Assembly: GCA_947179155.2 (NCBI GenBank)
Contig: OX359266.1
Span: 49,498,600-49,562,599, forward strand
DNA: 64,000 nucleotides
Reading direction: 5' to 3'
From: Hedera helix
Taxonomy: Eukaryota > Streptophyta > Magnoliopsida > Apiales > Araliaceae
Within the stretch, counting starts at the first letter, position 1. Every line of letters starts with the position of its first letter. Below the pieces are notes generated by a model. It was not told the DNA's origin, made no database searches, and saw only the letters and a list, made by a program, of their open reading frames with translations. Shown one piece after another: positions 34,260-47,480 of this stretch. A program made the position numbers and the translations under genes.

Positions 34260-37249
34260 ATTGTAGTATTTTGCTTAATTTGACTCTCTCTCCCTTTCGA
34301 AAGGAAAAGGAAAGATAAGGGATTTTTATCTCTCTAAGTCGTGCTTAATTTTATAATTTACTACCTTGTAAATCTAGCTTACTGCCGGCAACTATGGGGT
34401 GGTTGCAAATTTATTTTTTTGGTCCAACTTTGGCTGTTATTTTAAGACTCACGCTCTTATCTTATACTTTTTCTTACTAGAATGTTTCCAACTCTATTCA
34501 CCCGTATATTTTTATCTGGATCTATATACTTAATGGGTTATATATTATTATTATTATTATTATTATAATGATTTTTTAGTGCAAAATGTGAATCTCAATA
34601 GTACCCTTTTATATATTATTGATAAATCTCTCTAAATTGGGATGTCGAATGCTTGTTAAAATTAATTATGTCACAGTCAATCTGTTTTAACAGATGAGGA
34701 AATGGTATGTGAAAAATTATATTTGCATCAAACTGATCACCTTATACAAATTATATGATTTTAATTGATCAAAAGGTGAAATAACAAAACTGAATTAGTC
34801 GTTTTAGAGACTGAGCACGAACAAGTTGATTCACAATCTCTGGTATTCCCCACTTAGTCCATTAATCCATTAATCAATTTATGAAGATGGTTAATCACAT
34901 TTCAGTTATTTTTATCAATAGTTGCATTGTTTCAAATTTTCTGCCAACCAAAGCGAGCTCAATTAATTAAGTTATAGTGTACTCATGTGATGACAGCACA
35001 ATATTGATCTTCTTCAAGAAAGGCTAGCTGTCGTTGGATCGGCATCAATCGGCACGGAGCCATTCAAATGCAGGAGGCAGGCAAATATTATACGTACTTA
35101 CGTGCTAGCTAGATCTATTATTTGGCGGTCAACCTTAATCCACCCGTTACTGATTCGGCTACTTACTCCTACGAATGATCCCAGTTGACCTTGTATCAAA
35201 CTAATTTTATACTTGAACTAATACCCATTCTTCTTGTATACGTAGGAGAGAACTCAAAGTCGTTTAATTTCTTTTGGAATTAAACCACGTCTGTATCTTT
35301 CTTATACCGTGCATCTTAATTGTTGAATATGCAATACAAGGTTTTTATATAGTTTCATTATATAGTGTCTTTTGACCGTTAATCAAAAGTTAGCTTTTAA
35401 TTTTAATTTTAAAAATCACGGGTATCCAAAAATCTTACATGGATGGATTAATTGTCGCAGTTTAGACAAATATATGCATGACAACTTGAAAAACTAAAAT
35501 TTGAAGTGTGCAAAATATCCACAAATATTAAGCACATAGTATAATTGCTTATATGCTGATAACAACATTCTAAGTTATACGGATTGTCAGAAGATCAAGC
35601 GGAAAACTCATGCACCATTAAGCTAAAAACTCACTATTATAACTGTAAGCAAGAAAATCTCGTACCTTATTAGAATTAGGATTCGTAGTAATGATGGAGA
35701 CGAGAAATTCGCAAAAAGTATGGAATCGGTCGAAATATTGGAGATGAGAGAACCAGTAAGCAACTACCAGAGGAACACGTGACAGAACTCTCGGAATTAC
35801 GGCGTAATCGTTGGTGTCTAAGAGCTGTGGCAAGTGCTTCAAGTAAATTCAAAATAGGCAACACCATCACTTTTGTTCACTCGATTCAGAGTTGATCACA
35901 AGTTCTCAATTTTTTTCAACTTATTTGTTTTGAGAGAGAGATAGAGAGAGTTTTTAGATGGCAAAGATCTCTAAATGCCAAAAAGTCCTTTCACTTGTTA
36001 AGTGAAGGGTATTTATAGGGTCCAGGTCACGTGTCACGCACATGTCAAAAGAAAAAAAATTCAGAAATACCCTTAATGACAAGAAAATTCTTAAAATATC
36101 TCTGGTTACCCAAGTAATACCTAAATCGTCAAACTCTTCTAGTCATCAATCAAATTCCTTAACCGATTCCCATCATGAGATATTCCCACGAGTTTTCTGC
36201 CTTAGAACTCATGACAGCACATCTCTGATCATATCTTCAAGGTTTTCACTGTTAAGTTAAGAAAATCATACAAAACAATTTTACCGTCGAAAAAATTCAA
36301 AAAAACGCATCATAGAGTGGGCGGAGACCAACCCTAGGGGTCCCGCTCCTCTTCCGTTGCGTTTCATTCATTTCGTTTTTTCTTGTTCGATTTTCGTATG
36401 TTTCTCTCGATTCTCATTTTTATGAAAAGTTCATCTTGTCATATAGAAGTTAAGAATGATCACTTTTAAGTTTTTTACAAGTTTACTTGGTTTCGGGTTC
36501 ACTATTCGTTCATTGTACTGCTTGAAACTAGTTCAGAACGAATTTTGGGAGACGAAACATCAAACAGGTCCTAAATGATCAACCCCTAGGAGGCAAACCC
36601 TAATCTTTTTTCACTTTTTTCAGTCTTCGTTTGTCCGTTTGTTGTCTGTTTGTTCTCTATTCGTTATTCATTATTTTTGTTCTAGTTCATTTAGTGTGAA
36701 CATTAATTTTATTCATGGGATCACAATAACTAACAAATTAAATATAGAAAATTGATATTTTCACCAAAAAAATAATAGTTCTACAAAACTCATTTCACAT
36801 AAATAGAAAATAAGACCCACATTCGCCTTAGCAACATTGGTGAAAATATCATATTTTTCTTATGAAAATTAATAGTAATTCACTAAAGATATGGTCATTG
36901 TCAAATCATGTATTAACCAGTTCTATAAAATTTAAACCTAATTAAAATCACCCCATGCGTGCCTTGTATATATGAACTATATACAATTTTGCTCGTTCAG
37001 TTTTTCATAAATTGATGGAATTTTTGACTGAGATAATTAAGCTGAATATCCTCTCAAGAATAAATATACATCGAGATTGTATTGAATATTGAATTAGTGA
37101 CAGGCTGAGGATGGTTCAATACAAGAAGTAATATTTGAGACGAGTAGACAATTTGTAACAGGTGATAACTACTACTACTCGCTGAGACATTGAACATATA
37201 TTAGAACTCATCATACAATAGATATATATACTTGTATATAACAATTATT
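34260..37249. other. Non-coding upstream part of unit 1
   Basis: No gene was seen. It contains an (ATT)n run near 34545-34565, the empty sites for two unit 2 insertions (ATAGTGTAC at 34974-34982, CTTGAACT at 35212-35219), and a block at about 35640-36000 that occurs three times in the window (also 40985-41586 and about 54690-55100). Confidence 0.5.
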
Positions 37250-37505
37250 CTTCCCGTTCTCAAAAGATTGACTAAATATATAATTTTTTTGTTCTCAAAA
37301 GAATGACTAAAGATACATAAAGTAAAAGATAAGTATGTGAGTTCATTAATATAACAAAATAAAGGTAGTCATCATTTTATGTATTGTGTGGGGTCACTAA
37401 GAATAAATTTAAATTTTATTTTTTATTTTTTATTTTTTCCCTCTAATTTATATTTTTCTTAATTTGTATGAAAATATACTTTAATTTAGTCAGAAACGGA
37501 GAGAG
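37250..37505. mobile_element. Stowaway-like MITE, unit 1 copy
   Basis: The start CTTCCCGTTCTCAAAAGATTG and the end AGAAACGGAGAGAG, followed by TA, form imperfect Stowaway-type inverted ends (CTCCCTCCGTTTC class). The matching copy in unit 2 is at 56367-56619, so the insertion is older than the tandem duplication. Confidence 0.6.
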
Positions 37506-37920
37506 TATATTTTATCAAGCTAAATTATAAAGACAAGTTGTATATATAAGAAGAGATCAGTGTGTAGATGATATATGTGTAATTTGGCACATGCAACTAC
37601 TTGGTCATTTCTTTTTTGGTTGTCCGGATTTAAGAACCTATAGGAACCATATACAATTTACAATTATGAGCACATACTTCTGACTTTTTTCTTTTCAGGA
37701 TTTGATTTTTGTGACACTGAATGTTTGTGCAAGTAGTAGTGGGTGAAAGAATACCATGCATTTGGAGGGTAGAGTGGTAGACTACAATGTTTAATTTTCT
37801 CATGCTAGCTGGGTTATTTACCATATTTTAAGTAAATTAATATTTTCACATGCATAATGAATAGCTTAATTGCACAACTATGTAAAAGTAAATCTTATTA
37901 AAATATCAAATCCCGGATAT

Positions 37921-38070
37921 ATGTAGGTACACAGCTGTGTATTTACACAGTAGATTTTTGGCGACAGTTTTAATTGTTATGGCGACAGTTTTCTTGATAG
38001 TACTGTCGCCATAGTCATTCAAATTGTCGTTAAAGGCCTACCGTGTAGGTACACAACTGTATACCTACAT
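37921..38070. mobile_element. Small MITE with GGCGACAG repeats, absent from unit 2
   Basis: The ends ATGTAGGTACACAGCTGTGT and, reverse-complemented, ATGTAGGTATACAGTTGTGT are inverted repeats of about 30 bp. The core has GGCGACAGTTTT twice and an inverted ACTGTCGCCATA. The same place in unit 2 (near 57025) lacks it. The exact target duplication is unclear; ATA is possible. Confidence 0.7.
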
Positions 38071-40947
38071 TTTTACCATAAAAATATGAATGTCCTAATT
38101 TATTACGGAGTATTATTTGAAGACTAAATAACATGTTTTCCGACGTACGAACCTGCGTTTTCAAATCCCAAACATATTAATTATTAGTACGGAGTTATTT
38201 GATGCCGGCAATCATGATTTTATTCCTTGTATTAATTACATGATTGTATTCTTAGCTTGTATTACAATCAAAGAACTTCTACTCGTATTTACTAAAGAAT
38301 AATTACAGCTTAGTTGTGTAGAAAAAGGCCTCTAAAGCCGTGCCCTAATAAATTTCAAAATTTGAGATATTTTTCAAATTGGATAGCAAGTCAGACAAAC
38401 TACGTGTTGACGTTATTTAAAGATTTTTTTAATACATGTATATACGCCAAGTATATATATACTCTTCTACTGGTAAGATTTCTTTAATTTTTTTGACCTA
38501 ATGATACTAAAATTAAAGGCCGAGAATTATGATTAAGGAATTTGTCAGGAGTTTAATTACAATTATAAAAACTGCCTTTTCAGGCACTTTTATTTTACAT
38601 TATACTTTTCTCACTCAAGCATAGGCTAAAAGGTGACTACGTACTTTCAAACAATTTTAGTAAACAACTATGTCTATAATAATTAATTGTTATCTAGTGC
38701 AATGAAAACTAGCTAGATTTACTATTAGAATAGAAGGAATTAACGACCGCTGATATCAGTGACGGAAAAAATTCGTTACGAATGACTATATTAGCGACGG
38801 CAATTCCATCGCAACTCAATTTTAGGATATAGCTTGTGAATTTTAAGTTTAAAGATAAAAACTCCATTACAGAATATTTGATTGATTTTCAGAGTTTGAT
38901 AAATCGGTTAAATACGATAAATAGTCTAATTTATATATTTTAATTAATTTAATTGATTAATTATAGATTTTTAAAGTTTAACAGTATAATGTTGAAAGGG
39001 CAACAACCAAGTCCCTTTTTGCCCTGCTTGAGTTTAGTTGTTCCTGCCTCTAACTAGAGGTAAAGAGAAATCTCCTAAATACTCTCATTTTAGATTTAAA
39101 TAGTTTTTAAAAAATTATTTGTATAAATAATTTTTGAAGTAATAAAATTTAACATTGTCAACTATATTTAATATATTTCTTTTTATAAATAATTTTTTAA
39201 GTACTAAAATTTAAAATTGTCAATAATATTCAATGTATTTGTTTGTATAAATAATCTCTTAAGTAATAAATTTTAAAATTGTTAATTACATTCAATATAT
39301 TTATTTGTATGAATAATTTCTTAAGTAACAAAATTTAACATTGTCAATTATTGTGATAATTTGATTATTTAAAATTTAAACTCTATATTATAATTTGTAA
39401 TACAATTTGATTTAATTAATATAAATTATATTACAAACAAATACATTGAAACTATTTAAATTTAACTAAAATAAAGGTATTTAGGACATTTTTCTTTACC
39501 TCTACTTAGAGTAGAGGAAAGTATCTAATTTTTTTCTCTTGCCTATGCTAAGAATAGCGATGAATGTGTTTTTTGAGCGTTGAATTTCGCATTGGACATT
39601 GAAAAATAGATTGTCAAAATAGTGTCCATAGAAACATTAAATCCATTCATGCTCAAATAAAATTCACTAATTTTTTGGCAATAAAAGATTATATACAAAA
39701 AGAAGATACAAAATAATATAGATGATAGTTATTTCATTAAATTCATTCATATATGATAAAATATTTATTAATTATAATTCGATATATTATTTTATATTTA
39801 ATTTTTTATAATTATCTTTTATTTGTAGCAGTGTATACGAAGCAGGGTATCTATTTCAAAATCATTTCGACCAACTTCCTTATAATATTAAGTTGCGCGC
39901 TAGAGAACCTATAAATAAATATTACCTTAATTGATCCTACGGACTTGGGAGTCCTATATTTTGTTAGTTTTTTAGCTATTAAGATTTGTATTTCTCGTAC
40001 CTCAACATAATTGTTTTCAGTAATGTTTCTCTGATACACTTTTAATATCTTAATGAACCCACAAAAAAGGTATATGTATAACTTTGTCAAATAAACCTTA
40101 ATTAAATTTTAAAAAACCAAGAAAGAAATAGAACCGTCATTTCCAAGTTGAGGGATTACTAATTAAACCTTAGCTAGCATGTATTTAAATAATACTATTT
40201 CGAATCTTCAGATAGAGTTTTATTTAACTTTTTAAAATCCAATCACAAAATTTTGAAATATATAAATGACGTGAATTTATCTAAATATAAAAAAGAATAA
40301 AATTAATATTTTTTTAAAAATAATTTATATTATTCATGATTGTATGAATTTAACTCAAATTAATTTTAAACTTGTAATTTAATTTTAAAAAATCAAATGA
40401 AATTAATACATTTTCTTGTATTCTTTCCAGGGTTACTCTCTGGGATAGATGCTGAGGGGTAGTCTAGTTGCCCCACACAGTCACGTATATAAAGGACTCT
40501 CGCAAGTTCCAGTACTTACAATTTCTTTGAAATCCCCAGAAAAAATATATGGATTTAATTTAAAGTTAATTTTAATTGCAACAACACTTATATTTGTAGA
40601 GATTATATACTTTCGAAATAGTAAAATCTCCATTCCACGATTTCGGCTCCAAAATGTTGATAATCTAGTTTCGGCGGGCCTCCTCCATCCACTTCATTAA
40701 ATTTAACTGCATTTATTAGTTGGTAGACCCCTGCCAGCCACTTGACTTTACGCCAATTGTTAAATTTATTTCTAGTAACTTCTTACTTATTGGCATGATC
40801 AGCTTGAGCTCATGGATGGCAGATGAGATAAAGCGTACCTACTAAATTTTCTTCAGAACTTTTCATCACTTCATACACAACCAAAAATACTTTTTTATTT
40901 TTCCACACACACACACACACACACATAAATATATATATGTATATATA

Positions 40948-40979
<32 letters not shown>

Positions 40980-40984
40980 ATGAT

Positions 40985-41586
40985 TCATGCCTGTAAACAA
41001 GAAAATTATGTACCTTGTTAATATTAGGATTAATGGTAGAGACGAAAAATCCGCACACTACAAGAAAAAAGTTTATTCCGACGGAAAATGTAAAATTGAC
41101 GGAATTCGTCGTAAAAAGTGCTACATTAACAAGAAAAATATCCCTATTTCGACGGAATAAACTTATTTCTGACGCACTTATCACCGATATGATTATTTAC
41201 GATCGAATATTCGACGGACAATTCCGTAAAAATTAAGATTATTTTCGATGGAATAAGCTTATTTTGGACGTAATTGCCAATCGAAAATAAGATTTTTTCT
41301 TATAGTGACAAACAGTATAAAATAGGTCAAAAGATTAGAGATGAGAGAAGAATCGATGAGTAACTACGAGAGTAATACGTGGCAGAACTCTCGGTTTCAC
41401 GGCGTAATCGCTGGTATCCGAGAGTCGTGGCAAGAGTTTCGAGTGAATTCAAAATAAGCAACGCTAACACTTTTGTTCACTCGATTCAAAGTTGATCACA
41501 AGTTCCCAATTCCTTCCAACTTATTTGTTTTGAAAAAGAGAGGGAGAGCTTTTAGGTGGCAAAGATCTCCAAGTGCCAAAAAGTTA
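40985..41586. repeat. Third copy of the 35640-36000 block
   Basis: The sequence before and after the CACTA MITE (TTGTTCACTCGATTCAAAGT, GTTGATCACAAGTTCCCAA) matches about 35640-35980 and about 54690-55080. Its position does not follow the order of the tandem units, so the block may itself be part of a transposon. A (CA)n run (40905-40925) and a (GA)n run (about 40948-40980) precede it. Confidence 0.65.
41056..41307. mobile_element. CACTA-type MITE
   Basis: It begins CACTACAAGAAAAAAG and ends TTTTTTCTTATAGTG, the standard CACTA ends in inverted orientation. Subterminal repeats such as TCGACGGAAT occur in both directions. The paralogous blocks near 35700 and 54800 have no insert. The flanking triplets are GCA and ACA, an imperfect target duplication. 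Confidence 0.82.
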
Positions 41587-42289
41587 CACAACAAGAAAAG
41601 GCCTATCAGCGATTGCCTATTAGCGACCGATTTTAGTCGCTAATAGATTTTAGCGATCGCAATCGGTCACTGATGCTCGTTACGTATAGGCTAGTAGCTA
41701 AAAGGACTATTAGCGACCGGATATTAGAGATTGATTTGGTCGTTAAGATGAGTCAGTGCATCTGCCCCCATGGTAGACGTGTGATATGTGTCATCGATCG
41801 AAGAAGAATTAGCAACTGAATATCAGTGACCGACGCAGTCGCTGATATTATTATTATTTTTTAATTTAATTCCATTCCCAACAAAATAGAAAAATAATAA
41901 TAATAATAGTGACTAACAAGTAGCTACCGAATCGGTTGTTGATACTCCCAGTAATTTTTTTTTTCAATTCCCAAAAAATATTTTTCTTGTAAATTCAATC
42001 ACAACATAACACAACATATATATAAACGATCTCATCCACATCTATAACCAAATATTAAAATCAAACCAAATTAAATAATATACGTTTCATATAAACATAA
42101 AACCAACATTCAATCCATCTATACAATAAGATAAAAATTCGACCGTACATGTGGTACAAAATAAAGTGAGGAAAAAAAAATAACACGAGCGATATGTAGC
42201 TCATCAAACTTCATCGATCTAGCTAACTGCGATGTTTCTGTAACAAAAAAAACGAAACATGTTTAAGATAATATTATTAAGTGATAAAT

Positions 42290-44054
42290 TTTGTTGTATT
42301 AATTAATAAGATTACCTCGCCCTGCTTAGTATTCTCCTCGTTTAGCTGACTTGTTGCTGTCGCCATTACATCAGCTAAGGAATCAGGACTTAACGCTTTT
42401 GTAGACACCCAAATTTTGCACTTCTCTACTAACCCTGGCAGGAGGGCAAAGTCGTCACTTGACCCGGCATGCGAGAAGGAAGGTGGACCCCAACACGAAG
42501 CCACCCCAACGACTTACGGTCAAAGCCGCCACAACGGACAACGAGCATCCGGTTACTTGAGGCAAGGCAAACAGTGGATCCAGAAGAACCTGATTTGATC
42601 ACAAAAGACGACTAATGGCCACTACGCTTACGATGTTCGGGGGTCTCGCTCCCCGGTGAGCGAGCGGCTGCCCAGCTCGCCGGTGAGCTGGCGGGGGTGG
42701 AAAGGGGGCAGCGCCCCCTGAAAGCCAAGCACAATTATCAAATTCCATATCAAGTCGCGGCCCTCCAAACTGGCCTCCCAGAACAATATGGCACGTTTCC
42801 CAGGGATTTTCGGACTGCAAAAATACAGCCTTCCAAAATAATACCGCAGAAATTGGCGAATTAAGACCGCGTGGCACGAAAATCGAAAAAGCAAGCCGGA
42901 CGGCCGCGAATGCAACCGCTGCCACCGACAAAGGTGACAGGCACGAGGCTCGAGAACGGCACGCGGCAGCCGAGGCGACGGCTGGGACGGCCACAGCAGG
43001 CCCAGCCGCAGATGCATCTGCGGCTGCCTGCTGAAGCCTATATGCGGCCATTTTTCCACCCGAGACAAAGGAGAAAAAAAAAAGTGAGGAAGTTTTGAAG
43101 GTTTTTAGAGAGAGAAAAATGGCGGAATAGAGAGAAAAACTTTCGGGTTTGGTAAAAAGTGTGAGATTTCTTCTCATTTTGTTCAATCTTCATGCTATAC
43201 ATTGTATCCTACATTGGATTTGAGTGCTAGTGCGTGATTTCTATCAATATGAAGGCAAAAAATTCAATCTCTCTTTGTATTGGTGCTTGTTTTATAGATC
43301 TATTAGATTTAATATTTTATCTTGTTTTGGTAGTTTAATCGGTAAATATTTGTTTATTTGTGCTTTTGTTGGGTGGATCTTCTGTGGATCCGAAAATATT
43401 TGGTGCATTGCTATTTAAATAGTTTAATTTAGTGTATGTGGAAGTTAGATCCAATGTAGTCGATATTTGTTTTGGGGATCTATGGATTAGGGACGGTTAG
43501 AGAGGATTTATTGTGGATGGAATCTCCTCCTAACCTCCCGATGATATCCCTTTAGTTTATTTTATAGTTTTTACATATGTAACGATGGCGATGCACTAGT
43601 ATTGTAAATATGTAATTTATGGGCCTTAAAACGATATCGATACCGAAAATCGGTTTTAAGGCCCCGTAATAGTGAAACATGTGATTGTGGGCGTTTGGGG
43701 TTATTTGGATGGCTTACATGCCCGTGAATAGCCGCAACGCCATTTTAATGCTTGGTTTTCCCTTTTGACACAAGAAAACGATTTTGGAATGAAATGACAA
43801 AGATTTTTATAAAATCAAGCAAATTAGGATATTAGATCGTTCGTAGGCTAAATAAAATTGTAAGTGTCGGATGAGCTCTATTCCTATTTGACGAAGGGTT
43901 TGAAAATATGTTTTACAAAATATCATCGGTTTTATTATCGAAACAAAAAAGCAATAAAAATGAACTTTTCGATTAAGTAAAATCCTTCGTGCATAGGGTT
44001 AACGAGATTCTGAAGCATTTTCAAAGTAAAGCATTCCAACGACATTCATTTAGG

Positions 44055-44085
<31 letters not shown>

Positions 44086-46432
44086 TCTTAGGATTTTAAA
44101 AGGATAGGAAAACATCAAGATTGCGGTAACCGTATTTCACGGAAGTCGGGGGGTGCCTAACACCTTCCCCTCACTTAAGCAAGCCCCCGAACTCTATGAA
44201 TCTCGGTTTGCGGACCAATTGAATCGGAGTCACATATGAGCCATTACGATTACGAAAACAAAATTCGGATGAGTTGGTACATCCATTTCAACAATACCAA
44301 CTGGCGACTCTGGTCAATTGGCTCATAAAAATTTGACATTTCAAAACCCGTCGACATTAAGCCGACCCTTTTCAAAATCACATTTAATTCAAAAGGCTAA
44401 AATTGGAAAGGGACAATTTAATAATAAAATAACGAGACGACGAAAATCCCGGCGTCGACAGCTTTCAAATGATTTTGCAGTTCACGTAGAAGAGTAGGAT
44501 CTCTACATATGACTTTAACACAGTCCGCAACATTATGTGTCATCGGATTGTATGATGCATGCGTAGACTGGCTACTTAAGCTGCCAGATGCATTAATACT
44601 TGGTGGTCTTCGCTGTCTTTAGCCCTTAACATAATTCTTCTTAACAACCGACGCTCTTTCCCACAACTCTTGATCAATCGGCGAGCGACGGCTGCCAGAG
44701 GGATACCGTTCATTCATTAATTGGTTATAAGTGTCATGTAATCAAGTAATACATTGAATAATTAAATGTAATGTCAAAATTAATGTATAAACATATAACG
44801 TAAATAAAAACTTAATTATCCATATCCGCAGAGCATCAAGCAGACTATCACGGGTAGCCACGTACCCTCCAACCAATTGATAGTCTGGCCTCTGAACCTG
44901 CTAGCTGACTACAAATATGACAAGAGTATAAATATATTAATCATAAAAATGAATACTAATAAAATGATTGTAAACATAAATAAAGTAAATTTGACGAACT
45001 TCGTACCTCCCTATCAACGAAATGTTGCGCCTGTGATATACTATCACATTTGTATATACCCTTTGTCTTTTCCCCTTCAGCTACATTTGCGGATTTATTC
45101 TTGGCGGCAGTTCTACCTTTATTCACCAGTGTGTCATTCCGCTATTGCTGGCACATCTCAACCCAGATATCGCGTGAACACCACCATGGGCCGTACTTAT
45201 ACATATATTCCTCAGCCTGACCAGGATGGTTTATGTCAGAATTGTAAAATACTTTCATCGCGTCTATAAGAAGTCTCAAATAAACATCTAGATTTTTTTC
45301 AAGACTCTTGGGACCAAGAATCATGAGTGAAAGAAACAAGTATGATTGTTTCATACACATGCAACGAGACAAGTTATACGGAGTCACAATCACAGGCCAG
45401 CAAGAGTATGGAACAACTGAGTGGCTAAAAGGGTTGAAACTATCGGTCGACAATTCAAGCCTAATATTTCTTAGTTTTAATGCAAACCTAAGATGTGCTA
45501 AGTTAAAATCTTTTCAAACCTTCTCATCTGCAAGATGGTTAAGTTCCCCATCTTTAGTTGGAGATCTCGCATGCCAAGTTATGTGTTCAGCTATTCTAGA
45601 AGACATGTACAATCTTTGTAGCCGATATGTAATTGGAAAATACCTTAAAGTCTTAAAAGGTATATTTGTCTTTTTTGTAGTCACGCCATTTTTATTAAGT
45701 TTAAACTGATCTTGACTGCACAATGTGCACTTTGTCTTATGTTCATTTTTCTTATAAAATAACATGCAATCGTTCGGACATGCATCGATCTTTTGGTATC
45801 TAAGACCCAATTTCTTCACCATTTTCTTACAAAAGTAATAGTTATTGAACAATTTTTCACCGTCAGGCAACATACTTTTAATGAGTTTTAAGAGCGACTC
45901 AAAACACTTATGGTTCATGTTGTGATTAGCCTTAATGTTAAGTAACGTCGCCACTGCAGATAATATAATTTGTTTTGAGCAACCAGGCTACAACGGTTCA
46001 ATACCCTCCTTTAATAACTTAAAGAACGTTTTGGTATCAGAATTCATAAGTTGATCTATGTCTTGTTCCCAATCAAAATTCGGCTTAACAATATCATGAA
46101 CCATGTCATTCATACGATGGGTACTGCTGTCTACTGGATTATGTATCCATACAATGACATACTTTTTTCATCTATGTGCCTATTAACATTCTTCGTAATT
46201 TTTCATGAATCCATTAACAAGTAAATGATAAGCGACCATATCTATGTCCGCATAATTTACAGTCCTACACTTCAAACAAGGGCATCTTATCTTGTTTTGA
46301 GCATTGACATATTCTTTCTGACTATAGGTGTAATCCAAAAACACTTGATAACCAGTTCTAAATTCAGTTGTAGCGCCTATCTTCCCACTTGACTTTCGTC
46401 GCCTTATCCAACTACGTTATGAATAGAAATCC
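42290..46432 (-). pseudogene. CACTA transposase relic: TNP2-type N part joined to a plant Transposase_24 part, split by an LTR
   Basis: Reading on the minus strand from ATG at 46432, codon 6 is a stop, yet the frame goes on with the transposase-associated domain (YVNAQNKIRCPCLKC, near 46300), then a Cys motif region (CTLCSQ) and the TNP2 signature DSFNPFSHSVVPYSCWPV and CMKQSYLFLSLMILGPKS (45440-45300). From about 45200 it turns into the other CACTA protein type: WVEMCQQ, then NKGRTAAKNKSANVAEGE and QELWERASVVKKN, and on to LRELQNHL at 44470. The last part, KALSPDSLADVMATATSQL, lies beyond the LTR at 42399-42300. The catalytic middle of TNP2 is missing, so an internal deletion joined two genes. 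Several stops make it non-functional. Confidence 0.82.
42400..44460 (+). mobile_element. LTR (solo) nested in the CACTA transposase relic, GCTTT target duplication
   Basis: It begins TGTAGACACCC and ends GGCGTCGACA, with GCTTT on both sides (42395-42399, 44461-44465). Taking it out joins the transposase reading frame exactly, which confirms the borders. Near the right side are GGGTGCCTAACACCTTCCCC (about 44151) and CTGGCGACTCTGG (about 44301), motifs I associate with Ogre/Tat-type Ty3/Gypsy LTR and primer-site regions; the assignment is tentative. The first 700 bp are GC-rich. A (CA)n run is at about 44060-44085. No internal protein domain was seen. Confidence 0.8.
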
Positions 46433-46869
46433 ATAATAGTATGTTACCTATTTTGACAAGATTTATTGTATTCATTAAATTGTGTTATCTTTATATGGGT
46501 ATAATGCATGTTTCTTATCTAAATACATCTCCACCCATATTATATCGGTCAGACTTCTATCCCATTCTTGTATGCGACGTCCCACTAATGTCAACGACTT
46601 AAACAAATATATTTGCTTGTTCAAAATTTTTTTCGACAGCATCTACTATCGGTCTCCAAGTACACGAAATAGACTATGATTGACATAATCTAAGTATGCA
46701 CCCGAAGAAAAATAGAAGATAAACAAACTAAAATTTCTTTGGAACAGACAGATATATTCACTTAAGTTATTAACATCGGACTAAATGGGAGCGGAACATA
46801 CAAAAACAGTCCCAAAATCGGGACTATTCAAGATTCACTCATAATGAGTGAATCTTGAACGGGTTTCTA

Positions 46870-47005
46870 AGTTGCGCATATTATTTATTATATTATATTA
46901 AATTATTTTATTTTATCTTATCTTATATTATTTTTATTTATTTTATAATATTATTTTGAATGATATTATTTAAATTATATTATTTTGTATTCTTTTGAAT
47001 GATGT

Positions 47006-47042
<37 letters not shown>

Positions 47043-47480
47043 CTTATATTATTTTCTATTATTTATCTTTATAATACTATATTATATTATTGTATATTAT
47101 ATTATTTTCTATTATTTTTATTTGTTTTATAATATTATTTTATATTAATTTGAATGATATTATATTACATTATTTTGTATTTTATTATATTATATTATTT
47201 TGTATTATTTTGAATGCTATTATATTATATTATTTTTATTATATGATATTTTATTATTTTGTATTATTTTTCTTTATTATATTATTTTATATTATATTAT
47301 AAAATTTTTATTTATTTAATAATATTATTTGATATTATTTTGAATGATATTATATTATATTATTTTCTATTATTTTGAATTATATTATATTATATTATTT
47401 TGTATTATATTATATTTTATTATTTTGAGTTATTAGTCTTTATTATATTATTTTATTTTATATCATATTATATGAAAAGT
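46870..47480. repeat. Low-complexity AT region (TATTATATTATTTT type)
   Basis: About 600 bp made almost only of A and T, dominated by repeats of TATTATATTATTTT(G)TATTAT and a (TA)n tract at about 47013-47039. From 47480 to 47865 follows ordinary AT-rich DNA without a gene. Confidence 0.85.

Larger units (their letters stand above)
24890..38880. repeat. Segmental tandem duplication, unit 1
   Basis: This unit consists of a left block (about 24890-31500) and the block with PUB copy 1 (about 32286-38860). It aligns with unit 2 (38880-58515) in the same order and direction. Examples of matched blocks are GGGATAGATGC near 31048 and 40441, and CAGCCACTTGACTTTACGCC near 31340 and 40735. Breakpoints are about 24890, 38880 and 58515. 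Insertions private to this unit are at about 25060, 26674 and 37921. Confidence 0.85.
41587..46860 (-). mobile_element. Decayed CACTA (En/Spm) transposon, right end not found
   Basis: The left end CACAACAAGAAAAGGCC is a mutated CACTA terminus, followed by subterminal repeats with ATTAGCGACCG and its inverse (41600-41850), as in the 3' ends of such elements. The transposase relic on the minus strand (46432-42290) fits this orientation. It interrupts the block copy at 40985-41586. No right terminus was recognised; the 46860 limit is where low-complexity AT DNA begins. Confidence 0.7.

Noticed and set aside
36590..36620. AAACCCTAA as interstitial telomere repeat
   Set aside because: It occurs singly, not in tandem; the similar piece near 55727 is the duplicated copy.
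41587..42399. Independent MITE made of ATTAGCGACCG repeats
   Set aside because: The stretch continues directly into coding remains of the CACTA transposase (ALSPDSLADVMATATSQL), so it is better read as one end of that element.
42599..43186. Minus-strand 195-codon Ala/Pro-rich frame and its overlapping frames
   Set aside because: It lies inside the GC-rich part of the nested LTR and shows no domain; long open frames are expected by chance in such sequence.
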